Positions 27,248-37,161 of a stretch of 64,000 bases of DNA are shown here, piece by piece; positions within the stretch are counted from its first letter, which is position 1; every line of letters begins with the position of its first letter. Source of the DNA: Streptomyces mirabilis (GTDB lineage: Bacteria > Actinomycetota > Actinomycetes > Streptomycetales > Streptomycetaceae); NCBI RefSeq assembly GCF_039503195.1, contig NZ_JBCJKP010000001.1, forward strand, positions 4,092,001 through 4,156,000. The letters run 5' to 3'. The notes beneath the pieces were generated by a model. The model was not told the DNA's origin. It searched no databases and was given only the letters and a program-made list of their open reading frames with translations. Made by a program: the position numbers and the translations under genes.

Positions 27248-27486
27248 CCGTCTCTCCGGCACCTGCCCGTCAGGCGATCAGCACGGCGCCGCCCGATCCG
27301 CCGGACGGAGCTGTGGCAACCGTAGATCCGTCCATGGATTCATGGCGGATCCCTAGGTGGCGGCCGTGGGCCCGGATGGCACGGTGGTACGGGTCCGGTC
27401 ACACGGGCCTACTTGCGCGGACGGGGGAGAATGGACGTTGGCCCACCCACGAAGCGGGCCCCTGAACCGTACGAGGAGGAGAAGAC

Positions 27487-27870
27487 ATGGCGGAGCCCAC
27501 GCCGCGTCGGAACGAACCGCGGCTACGCCCCGCGCCCCTGCTCTTCGAGCCCGCGGAGGCGGCCGGTGATCCGGAACACTTCTTCGATCTCGAGTCCATC
27601 GACGATCCTCGGGCGCTGCTGGCGCGGGCCACGGAGCTGACGCTCGCGTTTCGCGCCGCGGCCGATCGGGCGCTCGAGTTCCAGGCGATCGCCGCCGCGC
27701 AGCTGGCCGATCCTCGGCGGTTCGATCGGCTTACGCCGGCGTCGATCGCCGAGCGGGCCGAGTGGACCGAGGACTACGCGAAGAAGATGATCGAGTTCGG
27801 GCGGGATCTGTTGCGGGGAGCCGAGGGGGACGGGCGGGGGCTCGGGCATGGGGTGGGCGACCATGCGTGA
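27487..27870 (+). CDS. Small conserved hypothetical protein
   Basis: 127 residues, largely alpha-helical, with D-P-R-A-L-L-A-R-A-T-E-L-T-L-A-F-R-A-A and a second helical block ending in EDYAKKMIEFGRDLL. The tail is Gly-rich. A very strong ribosome-binding site (GAGGAGGAG) precedes the ATG. No known domain recognised. Confidence 0.8.
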   Translation: MAEPTPRRNEPRLRPAPLLFEPAEAAGDPEHFFDLESIDDPRALLARATELTLAFRAAADRALEFQAIAAAQLADPRRFDRLTPASIAERAEWTEDYAKKMIEFGRDLLRGAEGDGRGLGHGVGDHA

Positions 27871-27917
27871 GCCGGTCTGTTCGGTGTAACCGCGGGGTCT
27901 CTCGCCCCCGCCGCCCG

Positions 27918-27948
27918 GCTTGTCGCGCAGTTGCCCGCGCCCCTAAGG
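27918..27948. repeat. Intergenic repeat, same family as at 18060
   Basis: TTGTCGCGCAGTTGCCCGCGCCCCTAAGG is a diverged copy of the GCGCAGTTCCCCGCGCCCC family. The surrounding 190-base interval (27871-28060) otherwise holds only the promoter region for the next gene. Confidence 0.65.
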
Positions 27949-28060
27949 CCTCGAAGTCCTGGCATATGCCGCGGGGCAAGGTACTCCTCCCCCGGCGTCC
28001 TGTCCCGGGTTTTCGCAACTCTCGGGGGGCGGGTGCTTACCGACGGTAGATCTCATAGCC

Positions 28061-28696
28061 ATGAGCAGCACACGGAATCCGGCAAGCTCCGCCGCCCCGT
28101 TGCCCGACCGGTTCGACGTCTGCGGCGTCACCCCGGACGGAGCCACCTGGCTCGCCTCGGCAGGAACGTATCCGCGCAGCACCCTCACCCTCTGGGAGGA
28201 GCGCCCGACCGCCCCGGTCGTCCTGCCCTGCGGCACCGCCTTCGACATCGTCAACGTGCCCGCGATCTTCGGCCGGCGGATGCTCGACCAGTTGTGGGAC
28301 GAGGGGCCGGGCTCGGGCCCGGTGGCCGTGCACCGCGGACGGACGCTGCTGTTCAGCGCGCCGGGCACCGCACAGCGCCTGCCGTCGCTCCTGGAGTGGG
28401 AGGAGTGGGGGGCGGGCGAGTCGGGGGGATCCGGGCGCGTCGACGCCATTCCTCCGCTGCTCTGCCACGGGGTGGGCGACGCCGTGACCGTGCCCGCCCT
28501 GAGCCCCGTCGCCCACCTCACGTCCCGCTGGCTGGTGGCCCCCGACACCCGGCATCCGTGGCTTCCGGGGCCCGAGATCCTGGTGTGGGCGGCCGTCCGG
28601 GCGGCCCGCACGGCCGCCTCCGCCGCGGTGCGGATATCGATTTTTCCTCCCGCCGATCAGGATGCTAAGGTCTACGACGTCAGCAGGCGCCGCTAG
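28061..28696 (+). CDS. Prim-Pol-like (bifunctional primase/polymerase N-domain) protein
   Basis: 211 residues resembling the short Streptomyces proteins annotated as bifunctional DNA primase/polymerase domain proteins (WLASAGTYPRSTLTLWEE, CGTAFDIVNVPA, LLCHGVGDAVTVPAL...WLVAPDTRHPWLPGPEIL). The metal-binding acidic triad of true Prim-Pol enzymes is not obvious, so it may be catalytically silent. The frame ends with TAG at 28694-28696, inside the 5' end of tRNA-Lys, a ten-base overlap. The last 30 residues look less conserved than the rest, so a shift near the end is possible. Confidence 0.7.
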   Translation: MSSTRNPASSAAPLPDRFDVCGVTPDGATWLASAGTYPRSTLTLWEERPTAPVVLPCGTAFDIVNVPAIFGRRMLDQLWDEGPGSGPVAVHRGRTLLFSAPGTAQRLPSLLEWEEWGAGESGGSGRVDAIPPLLCHGVGDAVTVPALSPVAHLTSRWLVAPDTRHPWLPGPEILVWAAVRAARTAASAAVRISIFPPADQDAKVYDVSRRR

Positions 28697-28760
28697 CTCA
28701 GTTGGTTAGAGCAGCTGACTCTTAATCAGCGGGTCCGGGGTTCGAGTCCCTGGCGGCGCA
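28687..28760 (+). tRNA. tRNA-Lys (anticodon CTT), copy 1
   Basis: Cloverleaf: acceptor GCGCCGC pairs with GCGGCGC, D-arm AGCTCAGTTGGTTAGAGC, anticodon stem GCTGA/TCAGC with anticodon CTT at 28721-28723, T-arm GGGGTTCGAGTCCC, discriminator A at 28760. It is identical over all 74 bases to the copy at 43411. CCA is not encoded. Confidence 0.97.
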
Positions 28761-28770
28761 CAGACGGTGG

Positions 28771-28798
28771 GAAGCCCCTCGCGAGAGCGAGGGGCTTC
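28771..28798 (+). terminator. Terminator after tRNA-Lys copy 1
   Basis: GAAGCCCCTCGC and GCGAGGGGCTTC form a perfect 12-base-pair stem around a GAGA loop, followed by TT. Confidence 0.93.
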
Positions 28799-28829
28799 TT
28801 GCGTGTCCGGCTCCGCGCGGGCGAGGGGC

Positions 28830-30461
28830 TCAGCCGGTCGTGATCTTCACCGTCCACGCCCCGGACGCCGTACGGTCCTCGACCTCGACGCGCACCTTCT
28901 CGCCGGGGACCGTGAAACTCTCCCCGAGTCCGACCGGCGCGTCCGCCAGGGGCGGGTAGACCGATTCGCCCCAGCAGGACTCGGAGTGCGGGTGGGCGTC
29001 GACGACCTCGACCGGGCCGCCCCCGGAGTCGGTCTCGCTGCGGATGCGGTAGATCAGGACGCCCTGGGTGCACGTGGCGCCGTCGTTGCCCGTCGAGGTG
29101 CGCGCCTCGAAGGCCAGCGCGCTGTCGGGACCCGTACGGACGACCGCCAACTTCGTACCGCGACCGGAACCGAAGATGCGCGCCCCTGGGACCGAGGTGG
29201 GCAGGACCGCCCTCGACGCCGACAGGGCCGGGGCCGAGGTCCGCGCCCGGGAGCCCGAGGCGGGGCCCCCGGAGCCGGAGCCGGGCACCCCGGGACCGGG
29301 AACCGACCCCCCGGACCCCGCGGCGGAGCCCTCCGCGTCCGAGGTCGATCCCCCGGCGCCCGGAGCCGGTGGCGGACCGGCCTGGACAGCGTCGCTCGCA
29401 ACGGAAACCGGCGCTCCCGATGCCGCCGTCCCCGCCCCGCCCGTCACCGGACCCGACCCCAGCGGCTCCAACGTCAGCCTCGTGGTCCCGTGCTCCCGCA
29501 GACACGCCACCTGGCGAGTTTCCAGCCAGCCCAGTTTCCACTTGTGCCAGCCGAACAGGTCGGGGGCAAGGCCGAACTGGCTGCCCATGAGGTCCCAGTC
29601 GCCGACGTAGGTGTCCCACTCGCCCTTGCCGTCGGTGGGGCGATGGTAGAGGTCGGGCAGGTCGAAGACGTGCCCCGTCTCGTGGGCGAGGACGAGGCGG
29701 TCCGGCGGGTGCTTCTCGAAGACCGTGACGACACGGCGGATGTCCTTGCCGTCGGCTTCGATGGGGGTGTCGAGGTTGACGACCTTCGTCGCGTCGGAGT
29801 CGACACCCGGCGCGTCCGGGTCGGCCACGAAATAGACGATGTCGTAGCGGGAGAAGTCGACCTGCCGGTCGGCCGCGGCGACCGCGTCACGCAGATAGGC
29901 GCCGCGCCGCGCGGCGTTCCAGTCGCGCTTTATGGCGTACGAGGTGGAGGTGTGCGGCATCCGGATCCAGGCGCGCTGCGGATGCGGACGCAGCGTGAAC
30001 CTGCCGTACGAGGCGCGCTCGAAGAACTGGCTGGTGGCCGGGAAGTAGTCGGCGGCCAGTTCGGCGGGCGTGGTGCGAGGCCGGGAGTCCGGGAAGGACA
30101 GATAGACGAGCACCGCGTCGAGGGGGCGGGTGGGGCGCGGATAGTCGGCGTTCCAGGTGTCCAGACCCTCCGAATGGTGGGCCCCGGTCCGCTTCAGGGC
30201 GCAGGGGGAGAAGAGGGGTTCGGCGAGTGCGGGGCCCGTGATCAGGGAGGTCGCGGCCAGCGCCGACATGGAGGTGAACACGGCCGCGGTGCTGCGCCAG
30301 CGCGGCACACCCGGACGAGCGAGGGCCCCCTGCGCGCCCGGACGTGCGAGGACCCGCGGCACGCCGAGAACCGTCAGGACGTCAGGAACCCGCGAAGGGT
30401 CACGGGTTCGACGCCGCCGAGCCTCTCGGGCGAGACCCCTCGGGGAGCGCTGACGCGGCAC
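28830..30461 (-). CDS. Secreted M6-type metalloprotease (immune-inhibitor-A-like)
   Basis: About 543 residues. The zinc motif HETGH is followed by the extended VFDLPDLYH (M6 peptidases have HExxH with a distal ligand). The catalytic region lies at about residues 120-330. A Gly/Ser/Pro-rich low-complexity insert (about 335-415) follows, then a beta-rich C-terminal domain. The GTG at 30461 has a clear Shine-Dalgarno GGAGG five bases upstream, but it leaves about 50 Arg-rich residues before the hydrophobic signal core (STAAVFTSMSALAATSLITG). The GTG at 30308 would give a normal-sized signal peptide, so the start is uncertain. Confidence 0.85.
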   Translation of the reverse strand: MPRQRSPRGLAREARRRRTRDPSRVPDVLTVLGVPRVLARPGAQGALARPGVPRWRSTAAVFTSMSALAATSLITGPALAEPLFSPCALKRTGAHHSEGLDTWNADYPRPTRPLDAVLVYLSFPDSRPRTTPAELAADYFPATSQFFERASYGRFTLRPHPQRAWIRMPHTSTSYAIKRDWNAARRGAYLRDAVAAADRQVDFSRYDIVYFVADPDAPGVDSDATKVVNLDTPIEADGKDIRRVVTVFEKHPPDRLVLAHETGHVFDLPDLYHRPTDGKGEWDTYVGDWDLMGSQFGLAPDLFGWHKWKLGWLETRQVACLREHGTTRLTLEPLGSGPVTGGAGTAASGAPVSVASDAVQAGPPPAPGAGGSTSDAEGSAAGSGGSVPGPGVPGSGSGGPASGSRARTSAPALSASRAVLPTSVPGARIFGSGRGTKLAVVRTGPDSALAFEARTSTGNDGATCTQGVLIYRIRSETDSGGGPVEVVDAHPHSESCWGESVYPPLADAPVGLGESFTVPGEKVRVEVEDRTASGAWTVKITTG

Positions 30462-30827
30462 GTCGACCTCCGGATGCGGTTTTCGGGACACCGGCACCCA
30501 GCCTGGGGCACTTCATTACGCTTCGCCCTGTTTGTCTGCACCAGACGGGTGAGAGGCCATGCGCGGCCGAAACCCCGAACGACACCCCGAACGCTCACGG
30601 AACGTCACATGCGATCGCCAGACACAGGAACCGGTCCAGATGCAGGCAGAAACGATCTGTCAGAACCGGTGGTTGTTCCGGGACACTGGACTGCGGCTGG
30701 AAGGCTCCGGAACCAGCCTCTATGATCGGCACACTTTCCTGCACGGACACGGCTTGTTCGGCCGTCCAGCACCGGCCGACCACCCGAGAGACCCATACGA
30801 AGAACGAGTGCACTGCGGGAGCGAGCG
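30462..30827 (+). promoter_or_regulatory. Divergent region between the M6 protease and cdgA
   Basis: This 366-base AT-richer interval separates two divergent genes, so it should hold both promoters. cdgA homologues are known BldD targets, but I do not find a convincing BldD palindrome by eye. No ORF in it looks real. Confidence 0.4.
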
Positions 30828-32888
30828 GTGAGCGGAACGTCCGAAGGGCCGACGCCCACGGCAGATCTCATCCGGTCGGCCGTAACAGAGCGTCACATCG
30901 ACACATCTCCGCGTACGTCTCCTCGTACGTACGCCGAGGTGCCTCCCAGCGCGTCCGTCCCCGCCGTCTCACCCCCCGGCGCACCCCCTTGCGCCGGGGC
31001 CTCTCCCGGCACGTACGCCCCGGCGGAAACACCCCTCGACACGCCTGAGTCCCCCCTCGACACGCCCGGATCCCTCTCCGACACGCCCGAGTCCGTCCCC
31101 GGCGTCTCCGCGTCCGTCCCCGATGCGGCGCTCACCCCGTCCGCCGGGACCTCGACGTCTCCCGGTGCGTTCCGTGCCGCCTTCGCCGCCGCGCCCCTAC
31201 CGATGGCCGTGGTCGACCGCGAGGGTCTGGTCGTCACCGCCAACGAGTCGCTCGGCGCGCTGCTCGGCACCGGATCGGACGCGCTCGTCGGACGGATCGC
31301 CGCGGATCTGGTGGATCTGGCCTCCGACGCCCGCACCTGGCACGCGTACCGCGAGGTGCTGCGTGGCCGACAGGCCCGGCTGCGCTGCGCCCGTCGCCTC
31401 AAGCACCCCGACGGCCACTCGCTCTGGGTGCAGATGACGATCGCTCCGCTGTCCGCGCAGGAGGAGGCGGTACTGCTGTCCATCGCGGACATCAGCGCCC
31501 GCCGTGAACTCCAGGCGCGGCTGCGGCACTTGCAGATGCACGACCCGGTGACCCGGCTGCCCAACCGCACGCTGTTCTTCGAGCGGCTCTCGTCCGCCCT
31601 GGAGGCGGAGGCGTACGAGGAGGGCGGCACCGGCCGGATCGGGCTCTGCTATCTGGACCTGGACGGGTTCAAGGCGGTCAACGACACGCTCGGCCACCGG
31701 GTCGGCGACCGGCTGCTCGCGGCCGTCGCCGAACGGCTGACGCGCTGCGCCGACGAGGCGGGTTACGCCCGGGGGGCCACTCCCCTGGTCGCCCGGCTGG
31801 GCGGCGACGAGTTCGCGCTGCTGGTCGAGGACTCGACCGGGACGGACCAGTTGGCCGACCTCGCCGAGTCCGTCCTGAAGTCACTGCAGGTGCCCTTCGA
31901 CCTCTCCGGGCAGCGGCTGTCGGTCTCCGCGTCGATCGGGGTCGTCGAGCGGCGCGCCGCCGGGACGAGCGCGACCCATCTGATGCAGGCCGCGGACACC
32001 ACGTTGTACTGGGCGAAGGCGGACGGCAAGGGCCGCTGGACGCTGTTCGACCCGGAGCGCAACGCCCACCGGATGACCCGTCAGGCGCTCTCCTCCACTC
32101 TCCGGGCGGCGATCGAACGGAACGAATTCGCCCTGGAGTACCAGCCCTTGGTGGGCATGGAGGACGGCGGGGTGCGCGGGGTCGAGGCGTTGGTCCGCTG
32201 GAACCATCCGCAGTTCGGCACGCTGACGCCGAATCGGTTCATCGGATTGGCCGAGGAAGACGGTTCGATCGTGCAGCTCGGCCGTTGGGTACTGGCCACG
32301 GCCTGCCGCCAGGCCCGCCGCTGGCAGCTGGACCGTCCCGACGCGGTGCCGATCTTCGTCAGCGTCAACGTCGCCGTACGGCAGGTGTGGGACTCCGACC
32401 TGGTCGCGGACGTGGCGGAGATCCTCGCGGAGACGGGTCTCGCCCCGCATCTGCTCCAGTTGGAGCTGACGGAGTCGGCGGTGATGGGCTCGGCCGGGCG
32501 GCCCCTCCAGGCCCTTCAGGCCCTCAGCGACATGGGCGTCCGCATCGCCATCGACGACTTCGGCACCGGGTACTCCAACCTCGCCTACCTCAGCCGCCTG
32601 CCGGTCTCCGTCCTGAAGCTGGACGGCTCCTTCGTGCGCGGCTTCCAGTACGAGGGGCCCGACGGCGGTGCCGACGGCACCCACCCCAACCCCGCCGACG
32701 AGGTCATCGTCGAGGCCCTCATCCAACTCGCCCACCGGCTCGGCCTGACGGTCACCGCCGAGTGCGTGGAGACCGCTTCCCAGGCCACCCGGCTGCGCGG
32801 GATCGGCTGCGACACCGGGCAGGGCTGGCTGTACTCCCGCCCGGTGGCGCCGGATCGTATCTCCGCCCTCTTGACCGCGAGTTCCTGA
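30828..32888 (+). CDS. cdgA: CdgA-type c-di-GMP enzyme (PAS-GGDEF-EAL)
   Basis: 686 residues. A Pro/Thr/Ser-rich, repeat-bearing N-terminus (about 1-115) is followed by a PAS domain (about 120-230). The GGDEF domain (about 235-410) has an intact signature LGGDEFALL. The EAL domain (about 420-680) has GVEALVRWNHP, ELTESAV and IDDFGTGYSNL intact, so both diguanylate cyclase and phosphodiesterase activity are possible. The Arg usual after L-x-x-D in the EAL strand is Gly here (KLDGSF). In Streptomyces c-di-GMP controls BldD dimerisation and hence the onset of development. GTG start at 30828 with GGGAG upstream. The symbol rests on architecture plus recalled synteny. Confidence 0.88.
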   Translation: MSGTSEGPTPTADLIRSAVTERHIDTSPRTSPRTYAEVPPSASVPAVSPPGAPPCAGASPGTYAPAETPLDTPESPLDTPGSLSDTPESVPGVSASVPDAALTPSAGTSTSPGAFRAAFAAAPLPMAVVDREGLVVTANESLGALLGTGSDALVGRIAADLVDLASDARTWHAYREVLRGRQARLRCARRLKHPDGHSLWVQMTIAPLSAQEEAVLLSIADISARRELQARLRHLQMHDPVTRLPNRTLFFERLSSALEAEAYEEGGTGRIGLCYLDLDGFKAVNDTLGHRVGDRLLAAVAERLTRCADEAGYARGATPLVARLGGDEFALLVEDSTGTDQLADLAESVLKSLQVPFDLSGQRLSVSASIGVVERRAAGTSATHLMQAADTTLYWAKADGKGRWTLFDPERNAHRMTRQALSSTLRAAIERNEFALEYQPLVGMEDGGVRGVEALVRWNHPQFGTLTPNRFIGLAEEDGSIVQLGRWVLATACRQARRWQLDRPDAVPIFVSVNVAVRQVWDSDLVADVAEILAETGLAPHLLQLELTESAVMGSAGRPLQALQALSDMGVRIAIDDFGTGYSNLAYLSRLPVSVLKLDGSFVRGFQYEGPDGGADGTHPNPADEVIVEALIQLAHRLGLTVTAECVETASQATRLRGIGCDTGQGWLYSRPVAPDRISALLTASS

Positions 32889-32929
32889 CGGCGAGCTCGT
32901 GACAGCGAGTTCCTGACCGCGAACGAGTC

Positions 32930-34024
<1,095 letters not shown>

Positions 34025-34380
34025 CGGGGTGCCTCCTGTTGCGTACGTGTTGCTGTCCTCAGGGCGCCAACAGGAGACAGTCCCCGCTTATTCCCGCCAC
34101 CGCGCGCCGGCACGTGGGAAGGGTCTCTCGCCCCCGCCGCCCCTACCCGCCCCCAAGCTCTCGGCTTCGCTCGAGCAGGGGGCACCCGCATCATCCCCGG
34201 GGGCTCCGCCCCCTCACCCCCGCATCGGCCTGAACGGCCTCGTCCTCGAACGCCGGACGGGCTGAGTGACACCGGCCGCGGTGGGTGGGCAGCGGCCCCG
34301 GCCTCGAACGCCGGGCGACCGGGGCTTTCAGGGGCTCGGGGAACTGCGCGACCAGCCCCCACCGGCCCGCGGACGAGGCG
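34025..34380. repeat. Intergenic region with two Streptomyces repeat elements
   Basis: These 356 bases hold the promoter region of the oxidoreductase. They also hold copies of two sequences I know as abundant in Streptomyces intergenic DNA. One is GGGGGCTCCGCCCCC with CTCGTCCTCGAACGCCGGAC (about 34198-34262). The other is a diverged second copy with GGGGAACTGCGCGACCAGCCCCCACCGGCCCGCGG (about 34295-34372). No gene seen. Confidence 0.7.
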
Positions 34381-35112
34381 TTACGCCTGGATGATGGGCT
34401 CCTTTGTGAAGAGGGTGCCGAGGGTGGGGGCGTTCACCTTGCGGTCGGCGAGGCGTAGGGCCTCCCAGACCGTGACCTGGTTGGCGGTGAGGACCGGCTT
34501 GGAGAGGTCCTTCTCCAGGGCCGGAAGGTGCGCCGCCGTATGCAGGGCCGTGTCGGGGAGCAGGACGGCGTCCGCGTCGGGGTGGTCGCCGGCCCGGGCG
34601 AGCTCGAGGACCTCCCCCTCGCCCCAGGTCCCGACCTCCGCCGCCGTGATGATCCCGGAGGCCCTGCTCGACACGACCTCCACCCCCGCGTCCCGAAGGA
34701 ACGCGGCGAAGAGGTCCGCCACGTCCTGCGGATAGGTCGCCGCGATCGCGACCCTCCGGGCCCCGACCTCCCGGACGGCGTGCGCGAACGCGAAGGACGT
34801 GGAGGAGGCGGGCAGCCCCGCGGCCCGGGCCAGGGCACGTACCTGCTCGTGTGCGCCCTCCCAGCCGTACACGAAGCTGCCGCTGGTGCACGCCCAGACC
34901 ACGGCCTCCGCGCCGGACAGCCGCAGCTCCTCGACGCCCGCCGAGAGCCGGGCCGCCGAGCCCATCTCGCGCAGCGCGTCGACCCGGTGGGCGTCCTCCC
35001 CCATGTCCGTGTGGACCAGCTGGAGGCGGACGTCGCTGCCCAGGAGCTGTTCGATGCGCGGGTAGTCGTCCTCGGCCGAGTGGCCCGGGTAGAGGAATCC
35101 GAGTGCGGTCAT
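34381..35112 (-). CDS. Maleate-isomerase/Asp-Glu-racemase-like protein, second Cys missing
   Basis: 243 residues of the Asp/Glu/hydantoin racemase superfamily, closest in style to maleate isomerase and arylmalonate decarboxylase. The first catalytic-Cys loop VVWACTSGSF is present near residue 75. The second loop, which normally carries the other Cys, reads VLLPDTALHT. A racemase or cis-trans isomerase normally needs both, so this copy may be a decarboxylase-like or altered enzyme. The ATG overlaps the stop of the upstream paralogue by four bases. Confidence 0.85.
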   Translation of the reverse strand: MTALGFLYPGHSAEDDYPRIEQLLGSDVRLQLVHTDMGEDAHRVDALREMGSAARLSAGVEELRLSGAEAVVWACTSGSFVYGWEGAHEQVRALARAAGLPASSTSFAFAHAVREVGARRVAIAATYPQDVADLFAAFLRDAGVEVVSSRASGIITAAEVGTWGEGEVLELARAGDHPDADAVLLPDTALHTAAHLPALEKDLSKPVLTANQVTVWEALRLADRKVNAPTLGTLFTKEPIIQA

Positions 35113-35891
35113 GCCCAACCTTCCTGTTCTTCCGGCAGTACAGGTCCCCCACGGGCGGACTGATCGATCAGCCGCTGATAGGGACCCACCGCCCGGGTAC
35201 CCAGGTGACGCAGTGCCGCCCACATCGTCACCTGGTTGGCCGAGATCACCGGTATGCGCAGTTCCGCCTCCAGCTGGGGGATGACGTCGTACGTCGGCAG
35301 GTTGGTGCAGCTGATGAACAGGGCGTCGGCACCTTCGCCCCGCACCGCGCGGTGGGCCATGTCGACCACATCACGGTACGGAACCTTCCAGATGTGCCTG
35401 GTCAGGCCCATGAAGGCGCGCCCGGTGACATGGACGCCCGCCTCGGCGAGGTACTCCTCCAGGGACTGGGTCACCGAGACCGTGTAGGGGGTGACGAGAG
35501 CGACGCGGTGGGCGGCCAGCTCGGTGAGCGCCTCCAGCAGGGCGCCGGAGGTGGTCAGCGAGCGCACCTCCCCCGCCCGTGTCATGGCCTCGCACATCGC
35601 CCGCTCGCCCGCGACCCCGCCCACGAAACTGCCGGAGGTGCACGCGTACGCCACGACCTCGGGCGCGACCGCGTTCAGCGCGCGGACCGCGTCGCCGAGC
35701 GTCTCGTGCTCGGAGACCAGGCGGGCCAGGTCCAGGCTCACCTCGACCGGCACGAACGGGGTGCGGGTCAGATGCAGGGAGACGTCGTCGGGGACCCAGC
35801 GCCACAGCTCGCGGTCGAGGGCGAAGTCGAAGGGGGCGACGACACCGATCCCGCGCTGGGGGCGGGGGCCGCCGAGAAAGGAGACGTCCAT
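35109..35891 (-). CDS. Maleate-isomerase/Asp-Glu-racemase-like protein, both Cys present
   Basis: 260 residues, same family as its downstream neighbour. It retains both cysteine loops, AYACTSGSF near residue 86 and ALFISCTNLPTY near residue 204. It may catalyse isomerisation or racemisation of a dicarboxylate or related acid. The ATG at 35891 was chosen because upstream residues look non-coding. First gene of a two-gene operon divergent from the dehydrogenase-amidase pair. Confidence 0.86.
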   Translation of the reverse strand: MDVSFLGGPRPQRGIGVVAPFDFALDRELWRWVPDDVSLHLTRTPFVPVEVSLDLARLVSEHETLGDAVRALNAVAPEVVAYACTSGSFVGGVAGERAMCEAMTRAGEVRSLTTSGALLEALTELAAHRVALVTPYTVSVTQSLEEYLAEAGVHVTGRAFMGLTRHIWKVPYRDVVDMAHRAVRGEGADALFISCTNLPTYDVIPQLEAELRIPVISANQVTMWAALRHLGTRAVGPYQRLIDQSARGGPVLPEEQEGWA

Positions 35892-36031
35892 GGCAGCACC
35901 GGCCTCACGAAGGGAGACGAAGGGGCAACGGACCGTGTGTGCGTCCGTGTTGACGAAGGTAGGTTCGGGTGCGAGCGTGGTCAATCCGCGCATCTCAGAC
36001 GGCTCCGGCCGCCCCCGCCCACCCCGCAGGT

Positions 36032-36115
36032 TCGTCCTCTCAGGAACTCAGGGAGCCTCCGGGACTCTTCGGAGCCTTCGGAACTCTTCGGACTCTTCGG
36101 AACTCTCAGGAAAGC
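36032..36115 (+). repeat. Degenerate CTCTTCGGA repeats in the divergent promoter region
   Basis: The interval carries at least five variants of GGAACTCTTCGGA / GGGACTCTTCGGA in tandem, just upstream of GAAACGGTTTC (36130-36140), a near-palindrome. The position between two divergent operons suggests slipped duplication near a regulatory site. Confidence 0.7.
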
Positions 36116-36124
36116 GGACTCGCA

Positions 36125-37141
36125 TTGCGAAACGGTTTCCCTCGCCCGCCCCGCCCCGTATCCGCCTCGGCCCCGGCCTCCGGATCCGGCGCCGGATCCC
36201 GCACCACCCTCCTCGTCCTGGACGCCGAGCCGCTCCCCCGCCTCGGCAGACTCACCGGCCGGGTGCGGATCGAGCACGCCGACGAGTCGACGCTGGCCGA
36301 GCGGCTGCCGCGCGCGGACGTACTGCTGGTCTGGGACTTCACCTCGCACGCGGTGCGCCGCGCCTGGCCCGGCGAGGGTCCCCGGCCGCGCTGGGTGCAC
36401 ACGGCGAGCGCGGGCGTCGACCACCTCATGTGCCCCGAACTCGCCGAGTCCGGCACGGTGGTGACCAACGCGCGCGGGATCTTCGACCGGCCGATCGCCG
36501 AGTACGTCGCCGCGCTGGTCCTCGCGATGGCCAAGGACCTGCCGAGGACGTGGGACCTTCAGCGGCAGCGGGAGTGGCGGCACCGGGAGTCGCAGCGGGT
36601 GGCGGGCACCCGCGCGTGTGTGGTCGGTTCCGGGCCGATCGGGCGGACGATCGTCAAGACGCTCAAGGCGCTCGAGGTGACGACGGCCCTGGTGGGGCGT
36701 ACCGCGCGCACCGGGATCCACGGGCCCGAGGAGCTCGACCGGCTGATGGCGCGCGCCGACTGGGTGGTCTCGGCGGCGCCGCTCACCGAGGCCACGTACG
36801 GCATGTTCGACGCGCGGCGCTTCGGGATGATGCAGCCCTCGGCACGCTTCATCAACGTCGGCCGGGGGCAGTTGGTCGTCGAGGACGCGCTCGCCGAGGC
36901 ACTGTCGAAGCGGTGGATCGCGGGCGCGGCCCTCGATGTCTTCCAGGACGAGCCGCTCGGCCCGGACAGCCCGCTGTGGGGTGTCCCCGGGCTGATCGTG
37001 TCCCCGCACATGAGCGGGGACACGGTCGGCTGGCGGGACGAACTCGGGGCGCAGTTCGTGGAGATGTACGAGCGCTGGGAGGCGGGCAGACCGCTGCCGA
37101 ACGTGGTCGACAAGAAGCGCGGATACGTACCGGGGCACTGA
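36125..37141 (+). CDS. D-2-hydroxyacid dehydrogenase (NAD-dependent)
   Basis: About 338 residues. The N-terminal catalytic half contains WVHTASAGVDHLM. The NAD-binding loop reads VVGSGPIGRTIV near residue 163. The catalytic Arg is in INVGRGQLV and the Glu in DVFQDEPL, and the His in VSPHMSG near residue 295. It reduces 2-keto acids or oxidises D-2-hydroxy acids. No ATG exists upstream in frame. The TTG at 36125 with AGGAAAG upstream is the best start, but the first 40 residues are low-complexity. It is followed 20 bases later by the amidase gene. Confidence 0.88.
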   Translation: MRNGFPRPPRPVSASAPASGSGAGSRTTLLVLDAEPLPRLGRLTGRVRIEHADESTLAERLPRADVLLVWDFTSHAVRRAWPGEGPRPRWVHTASAGVDHLMCPELAESGTVVTNARGIFDRPIAEYVAALVLAMAKDLPRTWDLQRQREWRHRESQRVAGTRACVVGSGPIGRTIVKTLKALEVTTALVGRTARTGIHGPEELDRLMARADWVVSAAPLTEATYGMFDARRFGMMQPSARFINVGRGQLVVEDALAEALSKRWIAGAALDVFQDEPLGPDSPLWGVPGLIVSPHMSGDTVGWRDELGAQFVEMYERWEAGRPLPNVVDKKRGYVPGH

Positions 37142-37161
37142 GACTTCCTCTGGAGGGGCCG

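Noticed and set aside
23138..27262. 1374-codon minus-strand frame opposite the nuclease-helicase genes
   Set aside because: Arg/Gly/His-rich composition without domains; it is the complement of three well-supported plus-strand genes.
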